A stretch of DNA of 64,000 nt from Clostridium carboxidivorans P7 (GCF_001038625.1 NZ_CP011803.1:310001-374000), one strand, 5' to 3'. Counted from the stretch's first letter, positions 28,089 through 37,874 are shown. The notes: a model not told the origin generated them from the letters alone. Numbers and translations: made by a program.

Positions 28089-29252
28089 ATGAATTATTTA
28101 TCAAATATAGCAAAAAATTATCCTGCCTCAGGTATCAGAAAAATGTTTGATTTGGCCCAAAAATATGATGATGTAATTAAATTAACAGTTGGAGAACCAA
28201 ATTTTGATACACCTGTAAATGTTAAAGAGGCAGCTAAAAAAGCTATTGATGAAGGGTATACACATTATGCTCCAAATGCCGGATTGCCAGAATTAAGAGA
28301 AGCTATTGCAAAGGAATATACCAAATATTCAAAGGATTATACCCTAGATAATGTCATGATTACAGTGGGAGGAATGGAAGCAATTACAATGTGCTTGATT
28401 GCCACTGTAAATCCTGGTGATGAAGTTATAATTCCAGACCCAGGATTCTCTAATTATGTTGGACAAGTTATGCTTGCAGGAGCTGTACCTGTAGGTGTTC
28501 CTGTATTTGAAGAAAATGAGTTTAATATTAAATCTGAAGATATTGAAAAAGCAATTACTCCAAAAACAAAAGCTATTTTATTGAATTCTCCAAGTAATCC
28601 TTTAGGTTCTGTAATATGTAAAGAAGAAATACTTAAAATTGCTGAAATTGTAAAAAAGCATAATTTAATAGTATATTCTGATGAAGTATATGATAAGTTG
28701 ATTTTTGATGGAATAGAATATTTCAGTATTGCTCAGGTACCTGAAGTTAAAGATCAAGTTTTGGTAATTAACAGTTTTTCAAAAGCTTATGCTATGACAG
28801 GATGGAGAATTGGATATATTGTAGGTAATAAAGATATTATATCTAATATGCCAAAGTTGCAAGAGGGATTAGTTTCTTGTGTATCCACATTCACTCAAAG
28901 AGCGGCTCTTGAAGCTTATACTGGAAATCAGGAAGCAGTTAAACAAATGCATGCTGATTATCTAAGAAGAAGAGATATATTAATTGATGGTTTAAATAAT
29001 ATACCAGGGATAACTTGCAAAAAATCACCAGGAAGTTTTTATGCATTTGCAAATATTAAAGCACTTGGAATAAGTTCAGAACAATTTGCAATTGATCTTG
29101 TAAAAAATGCTAGGGTGGTTGTGGTACCAGGGTCAGCATTTGGAAGTATGGGAGAAGGATATTTCCGTACTGTATTTGCAAATTCTGATGAAAATTTAAT
29201 AGAAGCTGTAAGAAGAATTGATGAATATGTAACAAAAACATATAAATTTTAA
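28089..29252 (+). CDS. Class I PLP-dependent aminotransferase
   Basis: 387 residues, aspartate/alanine aminotransferase-like subgroup. Landmarks: TVGEPNFDTP, GYTHYAPNAGLPELREAIA, LLNSPSNPLGSV, YSDEVYDKL, and the PLP lysine in SFSKAYAMTGWRIGYI, with a C-terminal RTVFANSDEN arginine. Transfers an amino group between an amino acid and a 2-oxo acid. ATG 28089 is used because GGGAGG lies at the right distance; the frame also offers TTG at 28083. It lies 58 bases after luxC and 43 before the pyruvate oxidoreductase gene, so it could supply that enzyme with pyruvate or a related oxo acid. Confidence 0.9.
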   Translation: MNYLSNIAKNYPASGIRKMFDLAQKYDDVIKLTVGEPNFDTPVNVKEAAKKAIDEGYTHYAPNAGLPELREAIAKEYTKYSKDYTLDNVMITVGGMEAITMCLIATVNPGDEVIIPDPGFSNYVGQVMLAGAVPVGVPVFEENEFNIKSEDIEKAITPKTKAILLNSPSNPLGSVICKEEILKIAEIVKKHNLIVYSDEVYDKLIFDGIEYFSIAQVPEVKDQVLVINSFSKAYAMTGWRIGYIVGNKDIISNMPKLQEGLVSCVSTFTQRAALEAYTGNQEAVKQMHADYLRRRDILIDGLNNIPGITCKKSPGSFYAFANIKALGISSEQFAIDLVKNARVVVVPGSAFGSMGEGYFRTVFANSDENLIEAVRRIDEYVTKTYKF

Positions 29253-29295
29253 GAATTATATAAATAATTTAAATAAATAGTAAGGAGAATTTAAC

Positions 29296-32200
29296 ATGGT
29301 AAAAAGAAGAACTGAAACTATGGACGGAAATACAGCAGCGGCTTATGCATCATATGCATTTACTGACGTAGCTGCAATTTACCCTATTACACCATCATCA
29401 ACTATGGCTGCTGTTGTAGATGCATGGTCATCAAAAGGGAAAAAGAATTTATTTGGTGAAACAGTATTAGTAAAGGAGATGCAATCAGAAGGCGGTGCTG
29501 CAGGTACACTTCATGGGTCATTACAATCAGGTGCACTTACTTCAACATATACTGCTTCACAAGGATTATTATTAATGATTCCAAATATGTATAAAGTTGC
29601 AGGAGAGTTATTACCAGCTGTTTTTCATGTTAGCGCTCGTACCCTTGCATCTAATGCACTTAGTATTTTTGGAGATCATCAAGATGTTATGGCTACAAGA
29701 CAAACAGGTTTTACATTACTTGCATCAAGTAGTGTTCAGCAAGTAATGGATTTAGGAGCAGTAGCTCATTTGAGTGCAATAAAATCACGTATACCTGTAC
29801 TACACTTTTTTGATGGTTTTAGAACTTCTCACGAAGTTCAAAAAATTGAAGTATTGGAATATGATGAATTAGATAAAATATTAGACCATGATGCTGTAAA
29901 AGCATTTAGAGATAATGCACTTAGTCCAAATCGTCCTGTGCTTCGTGGAACAACTCAAAATCCAGATATTTTCTTTCAAATGAGGGAAGCAATAAATAAA
30001 TATTATGATACTGTGCCAGGTATTGTTCAATCATATATGGATGAAATCAATAAATTGACAGGAAGAAATTATAAGTTATTTAACTATTATGGAGATGAAG
30101 ATGCTGAGAATATTGTTGTAGCTATGGGTTCGGGGTGTGAAACAATTAGTGAAGTTGTAGACTACTTAAACAGTAAAGGAGAAAAAGTAGGTTTATTAGA
30201 AGTCCATCTTTATAGACCATTTGTACCAGAATATCTTTTGAAATCAATCCCAAAATCTGTTAAGAAGATTGCTGTTCTTGACAGAACAAAAGAACCTGGA
30301 TCAAATGGAGAACCTCTATATATTGACGTTAGAAATGCATTTTATAATGCTGAAAATGCTCCACTTATCGTAGGTGGAAGATATGGACTAAGCTCAAAAG
30401 ATTTCAAGCCAAATGATGTACTATCAGTTTTCAATAATCTAAAATTAGACAAGCCAATGAATGATTTTACAGTTAGTATCATTGATGATGTAACTCACAA
30501 ATCACTGCCATTAAGTGAGGAGAGTATTAATCCAACTCCTGAAGGAACAATAGCTTGTAAGTTTTGGGGATATGGATCAGATGGAACAGTTAGTGCAAAT
30601 AAGTCAGCTATAAAAATAATTGGTAATAATACGGATTACTATGCTCAAGCATATTTTGCATATGATTCTAAAAAGTCTGGAGGATTGACTGTATCCCATC
30701 TAAGATTTGGAGAAAGTCCTATTAAAGAGCCTTATGAAATCACTAATGCAGATTTTATAGCATGTCATAACCAGTCATATGTAAATAAGTATGAATTACT
30801 AGCAGGAATAAAAAAGAATGGCAAGTTCTTGTTAAATTGTATTTGGAGTGAAGAAGAATTAGGAAATCAATTACCTGCTAGTCTAAAGAGAGCTATTGCA
30901 AATAATAATGTTGAATTTTATATAATAGATGCTGTAGATATAGCGAGAGAAATCGGACTTGGTGGAAGAATAAACATGATAATGCAGGCTGCTTTCTTCA
31001 AACTTGCTCAAATTATTCCAGTTGAGGAAGTTGGAAAGTTTCTGAAGAAAGAAGTTGAAAAATCCTATGGAAGTAAGGGACAAAATATAGTTGATATGAA
31101 CAATTTAGCTATTGATAAAGGTTTCGGAAGCATGAGAAAAATAAATGTTCCTGAGTCTTGGAAGACAGTGGAAGATGCTAAAACTTATATAGATCCAAAT
31201 ATGCCTGAATTTGTTGAAAAAGTTATACTTCCTATGAATAGGCAAGAAGGAGATAAGTTGCCTGTAAGTGCATTCAATGGACGTGAAGATGGTACATTTC
31301 CACTTGGAATTACAGCTTGGGAAAAACGTGAGATATCAATAACTGTTCCAAAATGGAATTCAGATAAGTGCATCCAGTGCAATCAATGCTCTTATGTATG
31401 TTCTCATGCAGTAATTAGACCAACACTGCTTACTTGTGAGGAATTAAAAAATGCTCCAGCTGGATTTGAAACTGTTCCAGCAAATGGATTTAAGAATATG
31501 CAATACCATCTGGCAATTTCAGCTCAGGATTGTACAGGATGTGGCATTTGTGTAGTTAGCTGTCCTGCAAAGGAAAAAGCTATAGATATGAATCCATTAG
31601 CAGAAAACAGAGATAAATATATTACTGACTGGGATTTTGCTAAAGGTATAGTTTCTAAAGATATTCCTAAGAATGTTGCAGCAACTGTTAAGGGAAGCCA
31701 GTTCCTTAAACCATTAATAGAATTTTCAGGAGCTTGTGCAGGTTGCGGCGAAACTCCATATGCAAAATTGGTTACTCAACTTTTTGGTGATAGGATGATG
31801 ATTTCCAATGCTGCAGGCTGCTCTACTGTTTGGGGTGGATCTCCTCAAGTATCATATACTACAAATGAAAAGGGATTTGGACCATCATGGGGATTTTCAC
31901 TATTTGAAGATAATGCTGAGTATGGCTTTGGTATGTATTTAGGGGTTAAAAAATTAAGAACTGCTGCACAGAATTTAGCACATGAAGCTATTAATAATGG
32001 AGTTAGTACTAAAGTTGAAGAAGCGTTAACAGCATGGCTAGAAGGTTTTGATGTTTCTGAGAAAACTAGAGAGCGTGCAGATAAATTGACAGCTGTTTTG
32101 GCAGAGGAAAAAGGAAATAATGAACTTTTAAATAAGATGTATGACAACAGAGACTATTTTATTAAGAGATCACATTGGATATTTGGTGGTGATGGTTGGG

Positions 32201-32814
32201 CTTATGACATTGGATATGGCGGTTTAGATCATGTATTGGCAGCTGGAGAAAATGTAAATGTATTGGTATTTGACACAGAAGTTTATTCTAATACTGGAGG
32301 TCAATCTTCTAAATCAACTCCTACCGCAGCGATTGCAGAATTTGCCTCAGGAGGTAAAAAGACTAGAAAGAAAGATTTAGGAATGATGGCTATGAGCTAT
32401 GGTTATGTATATGTAGCCCAAATATCCATGGGTGCCGATAAAAAACAAGCTATTAAAGCTATAATAGAAGCTGAAAATTATCCAGGACCTTCATTGATTA
32501 TTGCATATTCACCTTGTATAAATCATGGAATTAAGGTTGGTATGGGTAAATCTCAGATCCAGGCAAAAGATGCTGTAGAGTGCGGATATTGGTCATTATA
32601 TCGTTATAATCCAGAATTAGCTGATGAAGAAAAGAATCCATTTATTTTAGATTCAAAGTCACCTACAAAGGACTTAAAAGAGTTTATGATGAGTGAAGTC
32701 AGATTTGCATCATTATATAAACTAGCACCAAAGCAAGCTGAAGAATTATTCGTCAAGGCACAGGCTGATGCAAAGTATAGATATGACAAATATGTTGATA
32801 TGGCAAAAAGATAA
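29296..32814 (+). CDS. nifJ: Pyruvate:ferredoxin (flavodoxin) oxidoreductase
   Basis: 1172 residues, the full single-chain form. It oxidatively decarboxylates pyruvate to acetyl-CoA, CO2 and reduced ferredoxin, using thiamine diphosphate and three 4Fe-4S clusters. Seen: N-terminal ETMDGNTAAAYASYAFTDVAAIYPITPSS; ferredoxin insert with CIQCNQCSYVCSHA and CTGCGICVVSCP (about residues 690-760); the SGACAGCGETPY cluster motif; and the thiamine site GDGWAYDIGYGGLDHVLA with EVYSNTGGQ. It closes the cluster and is followed by a terminator. A paralogue elsewhere in the genome for central metabolism is expected; a role for this copy in amino-acid or oxo-acid breakdown is inference from context. Confidence 0.95.
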   Translation: MVKRRTETMDGNTAAAYASYAFTDVAAIYPITPSSTMAAVVDAWSSKGKKNLFGETVLVKEMQSEGGAAGTLHGSLQSGALTSTYTASQGLLLMIPNMYKVAGELLPAVFHVSARTLASNALSIFGDHQDVMATRQTGFTLLASSSVQQVMDLGAVAHLSAIKSRIPVLHFFDGFRTSHEVQKIEVLEYDELDKILDHDAVKAFRDNALSPNRPVLRGTTQNPDIFFQMREAINKYYDTVPGIVQSYMDEINKLTGRNYKLFNYYGDEDAENIVVAMGSGCETISEVVDYLNSKGEKVGLLEVHLYRPFVPEYLLKSIPKSVKKIAVLDRTKEPGSNGEPLYIDVRNAFYNAENAPLIVGGRYGLSSKDFKPNDVLSVFNNLKLDKPMNDFTVSIIDDVTHKSLPLSEESINPTPEGTIACKFWGYGSDGTVSANKSAIKIIGNNTDYYAQAYFAYDSKKSGGLTVSHLRFGESPIKEPYEITNADFIACHNQSYVNKYELLAGIKKNGKFLLNCIWSEEELGNQLPASLKRAIANNNVEFYIIDAVDIAREIGLGGRINMIMQAAFFKLAQIIPVEEVGKFLKKEVEKSYGSKGQNIVDMNNLAIDKGFGSMRKINVPESWKTVEDAKTYIDPNMPEFVEKVILPMNRQEGDKLPVSAFNGREDGTFPLGITAWEKREISITVPKWNSDKCIQCNQCSYVCSHAVIRPTLLTCEELKNAPAGFETVPANGFKNMQYHLAISAQDCTGCGICVVSCPAKEKAIDMNPLAENRDKYITDWDFAKGIVSKDIPKNVAATVKGSQFLKPLIEFSGACAGCGETPYAKLVTQLFGDRMMISNAAGCSTVWGGSPQVSYTTNEKGFGPSWGFSLFEDNAEYGFGMYLGVKKLRTAAQNLAHEAINNGVSTKVEEALTAWLEGFDVSEKTRERADKLTAVLAEEKGNNELLNKMYDNRDYFIKRSHWIFGGDGWAYDIGYGGLDHVLAAGENVNVLVFDTEVYSNTGGQSSKSTPTAAIAEFASGGKKTRKKDLGMMAMSYGYVYVAQISMGADKKQAIKAIIEAENYPGPSLIIAYSPCINHGIKVGMGKSQIQAKDAVECGYWSLYRYNPELADEEKNPFILDSKSPTKDLKEFMMSEVRFASLYKLAPKQAEELFVKAQADAKYRYDKYVDMAKR

Positions 32815-32853
32815 AAAGAAATATTTTAAGTATTAGATTAGTTAACTGAAAAG

Positions 32854-32890
32854 CAAGCCAGCAAGAAGTTTGTTGGCTTGTGATTTTTTT
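32854..32890 (+). terminator. Terminator ending the dehydratase-LuxCE-PFOR cluster
   Basis: CAAGCCAGCAA pairs with TTGTTGGCTTG (one G:U), followed by a T-run. Confidence 0.8.
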
Positions 32891-32901
32891 TATTGGTATT
32901 G

Positions 32902-33345
32902 CTAACAATTGTCTAATAAAATTTCTAATCTTTTCTTTAACACATCATATACATCATCACATTCTTCATTAATTTTATATATTAAATGAATAGTATCCTT
33001 AATGTCAGAATTTTTGGGATGAACTACAGAGGAAGATGCTAAAAACTTTGCTGAAGTAGATAAACCTGAAGAAGTTTGTGAAAGCAAGTATAGAATGTTT
33101 AACAATGGATTTATGTTATTAGTAATATATTGAGATTCGCAGGGGTTTAAGGGTAACTTACACAATTCATCTTTAATAGAATTTATATTTTTTAAAGTAT
33201 CTTCAGCTTTGTCAATATATTTATTTATAGAGTTTTCAGATTTTATATTTTCATCCTCTAATTCTTCATCATAGTTATCCTCAGTTGGAGGTTCAGATAT
33301 TGGATTTGTTATTGGAACATGTTGACCATTCTGATTATCGCTCAT
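32902..33345 (-). CDS. Hypothetical acidic helical protein
   Basis: 147 residues beginning MSDNQNGQHVPITNP. The first 45 residues are acidic and disordered-looking (EPPTEDNYDEELEDEN); the rest is helical with a Cys-containing segment (LCKLPLNPCESQ). I do not recognise the family. The start at 33345 is chosen because AGGAGG lies at the right spacing. It converges on the PFOR gene and is alone. No signal peptide or membrane helix is visible. Confidence 0.7.
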   Translation of the reverse strand: MSDNQNGQHVPITNPISEPPTEDNYDEELEDENIKSENSINKYIDKAEDTLKNINSIKDELCKLPLNPCESQYITNNINPLLNILYLLSQTSSGLSTSAKFLASSSVVHPKNSDIKDTIHLIYKINEECDDVYDVLKKRLEILLDNC

Positions 33346-33572
33346 AAATACCTCCTGCAACTAAAAAGCTTAATTTATATATCATAATTAACTTGCTTAA
33401 ATTCAATTTAGGATAAAGGGTAGATAGCTGTCTATTTACTTTATGTAAATTAGCTATATTAGTAATACAATTATATGCTTCAACATTGGCTAATAGTAGA
33501 AATTTAAGTAAAACTAGAGTAAAATAACTAATTGTATAGAACAAAATGTATAGTATATAAAGGGTGGAAATA

Positions 33573-35663
33573 ATGTTTAGAGGAATAGATAAAAAAAGGT
33601 TACTTATAATAAGTTACAGTGAATCAAGTGCAAATACTTATTATGAACAAATTAAAACTTTATTTTCTGATAATATAGTTTTGGAGAAGATTTGCATTGA
33701 TAGCGAGAAAATTAAAAATGGTATAGAAGCAGATTTAGTACTGGTTCAATCACAGGATGTTTTTAGATTTATTAAGCCTTATATGCAGAAGAAAACAGAT
33801 ATAATTATAGCAACCAGGACAATTTCTAAAGCTGGTTTAGAAAAAGTTATGCAAATAGAAGAGGGGGCTTCTGTATTATTTCTTGATGAAACAAAAGAAA
33901 TGGCAATGCAAATGATTTCAGTATTGTATCAGTTGGGAATAAGAAATTTGGATATAGAACCAGGATATCCTGGAAATAATGATCAGATGAATAAAGACTA
34001 CATTATTGTATTGGGTACATCTGCATATAATAGTTACCCTTGTAAAAAGGTTATTAATGTAGGTAATAGTCTTTTAGAGCTTAATACTATAATTGATATT
34101 GGAACAAAACTAAATTTAAGTGATATTTTACAAAGGCAAAATATTAGAGAAAGTTATAGAGAAATTGTTACTACAAATATTGGGTTATCCAATGTAATGG
34201 GATTATCCAATAGATTTGAAAGCGAATTAGATATATTACTTCAAATTTTAGATGATGGTATCATAGGGATTGATGCTGAAGGAATAATACGTACATATAC
34301 TGAAATGGCAGAAAATATAATAGGTTATAAGAAAAATCAGGTCATGAACAAACATGGTTTGGAAATAATGCCTGATATTCCATTTAAATTAGCATTAGAA
34401 AATTTAGAAGCAGTTAAAGAAAAGCTTATAAAAATAAATGGATATGATATAGTAGCATCCGTACATCCTATAATTCATTCAGGAAAGCTTTATGGAGCTG
34501 TTGCCATAGTTAGAAAGTTTAGTGATATAGAAAAAAACCAGCATAAATTGAGACAACAGCTTATTGGAAAAGGTCATATAGCTAAATATAACTTTCGAGA
34601 TATAATAGGGGAAAGTGAAGCTATAAAAAAGTGTAAGAATATTGCAAAAAGAATGGCAAAATCGGATTCTTCCGTTATGATTACAGGAGAAACTGGAACT
34701 GGAAAAGAGATGTTTGCACAAGCTATACATAATAGTTCACAAAGGAAGGATTATCAATTTGTGGCGGTAAACTGCGGGGCTTTACCTGAAAGTCTTCTAG
34801 AAAGTGAATTGTTTGGATATGAAGAAGGAGCTTTTACAGGAGCAAGAAAAGGAGGTAAACCAGGACTTTTCGAACTAGCTCATAATGGAACTTTGTTTCT
34901 TGATGAAATTGGAGAAATGCCAATAAACCTTCAAATGAGGCTTTTGAGGGTTATTCAAGAAAGGGAAGTAATGAGAATAGGTGGCGATAGGTTAATTAAA
35001 GTAAATATAAGAATAATAGCAGCCACTAATAGAAATTTAAAGGAAATGGTTAGAAAAGGTGAATTTAGGGAGGATTTATATTATAGATTGAATGTGCTTC
35101 CTTTAAAAATTCCACCTTTAAGAGATAGAAAAGAAGATATATTATTTTTAATCAATGAAATGAAAAATGAATTTAAAAGTAATTTTCATTTTACAGAAGC
35201 ATCAAAAGAAATGTTAATTAACCATAATTGGAGAGGTAATATAAGGGAGCTTAAAAATTATGTTGAGTATCTTGCTAATTTAGAATTGGATTCTATTGAT
35301 GTAAAGGATTTGCCATTTAATGATGAGGTTGTTTTACATGAAGATATTTTAACCCATGATGAAGAAAAAATGGCAGAAGAATTTTTGGAATTAGCTGATG
35401 AAAAAATTGATAAATATATATTCATAATGGAAGAACTTAAAAAGAGCTATATTAATAAAACTAGAATAGGAAGAAGAACTTTATACAAAACTGCTAGAGA
35501 AAAAGGCTTTTTTATAAGTGAACAAGAAGCAAGATTAATATTAATTAATTTAGAAAAATTTCTTATGGCAAAAGTGCATAAAGGAAGAGGTGGGAGTGTA
35601 ATAACAGAGTATGGAATAAGAGTGCTTAAATATTTAAAAGTAGAAGTACAAGATTCTAAATAA
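33573..35663 (+). CDS. Sigma-54-dependent transcriptional activator, PrpR-like
   Basis: 696 residues. The N-terminal about 190 residues fit a PrpR-type sensory domain (DLVLVQSQDVFRFIKPYM, then ATRTISKAGLEKV); a PAS domain follows (about 225-330); then the AAA+ domain with Walker A GETGTGKEMF, the sigma-54 contact loop EEGAFTGARKGG and LFLDEIGEMP. The C-terminus is not the usual Fis-type helix but a longer helical domain (about 615-690). ATG 33573 has GGGTGG upstream; a GTG lies at 33564. The next gene, butyrate kinase, has a sigma-54 promoter, so it is the likely target. The inducer may be an acyl-CoA or short-chain acid (inference from PrpR). Confidence 0.92.
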   Translation: MFRGIDKKRLLIISYSESSANTYYEQIKTLFSDNIVLEKICIDSEKIKNGIEADLVLVQSQDVFRFIKPYMQKKTDIIIATRTISKAGLEKVMQIEEGASVLFLDETKEMAMQMISVLYQLGIRNLDIEPGYPGNNDQMNKDYIIVLGTSAYNSYPCKKVINVGNSLLELNTIIDIGTKLNLSDILQRQNIRESYREIVTTNIGLSNVMGLSNRFESELDILLQILDDGIIGIDAEGIIRTYTEMAENIIGYKKNQVMNKHGLEIMPDIPFKLALENLEAVKEKLIKINGYDIVASVHPIIHSGKLYGAVAIVRKFSDIEKNQHKLRQQLIGKGHIAKYNFRDIIGESEAIKKCKNIAKRMAKSDSSVMITGETGTGKEMFAQAIHNSSQRKDYQFVAVNCGALPESLLESELFGYEEGAFTGARKGGKPGLFELAHNGTLFLDEIGEMPINLQMRLLRVIQEREVMRIGGDRLIKVNIRIIAATNRNLKEMVRKGEFREDLYYRLNVLPLKIPPLRDRKEDILFLINEMKNEFKSNFHFTEASKEMLINHNWRGNIRELKNYVEYLANLELDSIDVKDLPFNDEVVLHEDILTHDEEKMAEEFLELADEKIDKYIFIMEELKKSYINKTRIGRRTLYKTAREKGFFISEQEARLILINLEKFLMAKVHKGRGGSVITEYGIRVLKYLKVEVQDSK

Positions 35664-35673
35664 ATATTTATTA

Positions 35674-35720
35674 TAAATGGTATTAATGGGGTTTGATTTT
35701 CAAATGATTAATACCATTTA
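35674..35720 (+). promoter_or_regulatory. 14-bp inverted repeat between the activator gene and buk
   Basis: TAAATGGTATTAAT (35674-35687) and its exact complement (35707-35720) around a 19-base loop, about 60 bases upstream of the -24/-12 promoter. It may be an enhancer for the activator, the terminator of the activator gene (TTTTC follows), or both. Confidence 0.5.
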
Positions 35721-35778
35721 TTTTCGGGTTAAAAAACAAAAATATTAAAAATAATAAAAAAGAGTAATATTTAATATA

Positions 35779-35795
35779 TGGCATGATACTTGCTA
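35779..35795 (+). promoter_or_regulatory. Sigma-54 (-24/-12) promoter of buk
   Basis: TGGCAT, five bases, TTGCTA: the GG and GC elements are 12 bases apart, as in the consensus. It lies 46 bases before the buk start and directly downstream of a sigma-54 activator gene. Confidence 0.85.
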
Positions 35796-35840
35796 ATTAA
35801 AATATTTATTAAGTATTGCTATAATCAGGAGGGTAAAATA

Positions 35841-36902
35841 ATGTACAAAATACTAGCAATAAATCCAGGTTCAACTTCAACTAAAATAGCTATTTATGAT
35901 GACACAGAGGAATTATTTAAAACCACTATAGAACATTCTAGTGAAGAAGTGAAAAAATATGAAAACATAGCTGATCAATATAGTATGAGATATGAAGCTA
36001 TAATGAAATTTTTAAAAGAAGTAGATTTTGATGTCAAAGCTTTATCTGCAGTAGTTGGAAGAGGAGGAATTCTGCCTCCAGTTAAATCAGGAGCTTACAG
36101 AGTAAATGATTCTATGGTAGAAAGACTGGCTAAAAGACCTGTAGTAGAGCATGCTTCAAATTTAGGAGCTATAATTTCATATGCAATAGCAAAACCTTTA
36201 AATATACCAGCTTTCATATATGATTCTGTAGCTGTAGATGAATTTGAGGATATTGCAAGAATATCAGGACTTGCAGATATAAAAAGAGAGAGTTTTATTC
36301 ATGCTTTAAATATGAGAGCTGCAGCAATAAAAACAGCAAAAAAACTAGGTAAACCTTATGAACAATGTAATTTAGTTGTTGCTCATTTAGGAGGCGGAAT
36401 ATCTCTTACTGTACATAAAGGTGGAAAAATGATAGACGCTGTTACTGATGAAGAAGGACCGTTTTCACCAGAAAGGTCAGGTAGAGTACCTTGTAAGCGC
36501 TTAATAGAAATGTGTTATAAAAATGATGAACGCACAATGAAAAAGAAAATAAGAGGAGATGGTGGATTAATCTCTTATTTAGGAACTAATAGTGCATTAG
36601 ATGTAGAAAAAAGAATTGAAAATGGAGATGCTGAAGCCAAATTAGTTTATGAAGCTATGGCATATCAAATTGCAAAAGCAATAGGAGAACTTGCAACTGT
36701 AGTAAAGGGAAAGGTTGATGCAGTAGTAATTACAGGGGGAATTGCCTATTCAAAAATGATGACAGGATGGATAAAAGAAAGAGTAGAATTTATAGCACCT
36801 GTAGAGATATTGCCAGGAGAAAATGAATTAGAATCTCTTGCTTTAGGTACGCTTAGAGTTATAAAGGGAGAAGAAAAAGCACACGAATATGATTTAGATT
36901 AG
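35841..36902 (+). CDS. buk: Butyrate kinase
   Basis: 353 residues of the acetate/butyrate kinase (ASKHA) family. Starts MYKILAINPGSTSTKIAIYDD; further motifs VVGRGGILPPVKSGAYRVN, RPVVEHASNLGAIISY, VVAHLGGGISLTVHKGG and VVITGGIAYS are butyrate-kinase type rather than acetate kinase. It interconverts butyryl phosphate plus ADP with butyrate plus ATP; isobutyrate or similar branched acids may also be used. ATG 35841 has CAGGAGG at the right spacing. No phosphotransbutyrylase gene (ptb) is adjacent, unlike the common ptb-buk operon. The sigma-54 promoter suggests control by the preceding activator. Confidence 0.92.
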   Translation: MYKILAINPGSTSTKIAIYDDTEELFKTTIEHSSEEVKKYENIADQYSMRYEAIMKFLKEVDFDVKALSAVVGRGGILPPVKSGAYRVNDSMVERLAKRPVVEHASNLGAIISYAIAKPLNIPAFIYDSVAVDEFEDIARISGLADIKRESFIHALNMRAAAIKTAKKLGKPYEQCNLVVAHLGGGISLTVHKGGKMIDAVTDEEGPFSPERSGRVPCKRLIEMCYKNDERTMKKKIRGDGGLISYLGTNSALDVEKRIENGDAEAKLVYEAMAYQIAKAIGELATVVKGKVDAVVITGGIAYSKMMTGWIKERVEFIAPVEILPGENELESLALGTLRVIKGEEKAHEYDLD

Positions 36903-36933
36903 ACTGGATTAGATAATGCATAGTCTTTTGAAA

Positions 36934-36970
36934 AGGGAGTTGTTAATAAGAAATCTTTTAACAACTCCCT
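36934..36970. terminator. Bidirectional terminator, buk / deacetylase gene
   Basis: AGGGAGTTGTTAA and TTAACAACTCCCT form a perfect stem between two converging genes. Confidence 0.8.
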
Positions 36971-36974
36971 TATT

Positions 36975-37874
36975 TTATTTTGGTAGTTCGTCTAAGCTTT
37001 TAAGCTCATATCCTTGATTTTTCCATTCTGTAATTACATCATCTAATATTTCGGCATTAGTTTTTGAAACTGCATGTAATAGTACAATGGCACCATTATG
37101 AGTTTTATCCATTATACGTTTTTTTGCAAATTCATGGGAAGGTTGTTTGTTGATTTCCCAATCCATATAAGCAAAACTCCAAAATATAGTTTTATAACCA
37201 AGTTGTTTTGTATTATATAGTGATAATTCGCTGTACTTTCCCATAGGTGGTCTAAAATACTTTGGCATTTTTTTACCACCAGTAACTTTTCCAAAAGCTT
37301 CTTCTACCTCAGAAAACTCACTATTGAATTTTTCAGTATTTGTTATAGAAGCCATGGAAAGATGGTGCGAACTGTGATTGCATACTAGATGACCTTCATT
37401 GACCATCCTTTTAATTAAATCTTCATTGGAATTAATATAAGGTTTAACAACAAAAAATGCTGCTTTTGCTTTATGTTTTTTTAGTACATCTAAAATAGGA
37501 CCTGTATATCCATTTTCGTAACCCTCATCAAAGGTTAAGTATAAAACTTTTTTTGAGGTATCTCCTAAATGATAGCAGGAGTATTTAGGTAAAAAACTTG
37601 CTGTTTCCTTAGGAGGCAGTGGTGGATTTTTATCTTTACGTGGTTGGAAATACCAATTATATTCTTTAGTGCTAAGGCCATTTTCAGAATGGCTGATAGC
37701 ATTTTTAAAAAATCTTGGTACATCCAATAATGAGTGTCTTTTATTTTCATAAATCGATTCATCATATATATTGGAATCTTTTAAATAAAAATCAGTTGTA
37801 TTTTTGCTGAAATTAATTCCAGTTAAGCTATTAATAGTAAGCATTGATGCAAGAGCAGTACTTAATATACGCAT
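36975..37874 (-). CDS. pdaA: PdaA-like polysaccharide deacetylase
   Basis: 299 residues. N-terminal signal-like segment (RILSTALASMLTINSL), then the NodB fold. Motifs: the YNWYFQPRKDKNPP lead-in typical of PdaA, YLTFDEGYENGY (metal/catalytic Asp), HLVCNHSSHH, and YFRPPMGKYSE. PdaA removes acetyl groups from N-acetylmuramic acid during muramic delta-lactam formation in the spore cortex. The start at 37874 has AAGAAGGTG upstream and gives the signal peptide; the longer frame from 37928 lacks this. Assignment to PdaA rather than another NodB enzyme rests on the N-terminal lead-in motif. Confidence 0.88.
   Translation of the reverse strand: MRILSTALASMLTINSLTGINFSKNTTDFYLKDSNIYDESIYENKRHSLLDVPRFFKNAISHSENGLSTKEYNWYFQPRKDKNPPLPPKETASFLPKYSCYHLGDTSKKVLYLTFDEGYENGYTGPILDVLKKHKAKAAFFVVKPYINSNEDLIKRMVNEGHLVCNHSSHHLSMASITNTEKFNSEFSEVEEAFGKVTGGKKMPKYFRPPMGKYSELSLYNTKQLGYKTIFWSFAYMDWEINKQPSHEFAKKRIMDKTHNGAIVLLHAVSKTNAEILDDVITEWKNQGYELKSLDELPK

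Noticed and set aside
33335-33544. Minus-strand open frame of 69 codons upstream of the hypothetical acidic protein gene
   Set aside because: It overlaps the start and RBS of the hypothetical gene in another frame, has no good binding site and no recognisable features.
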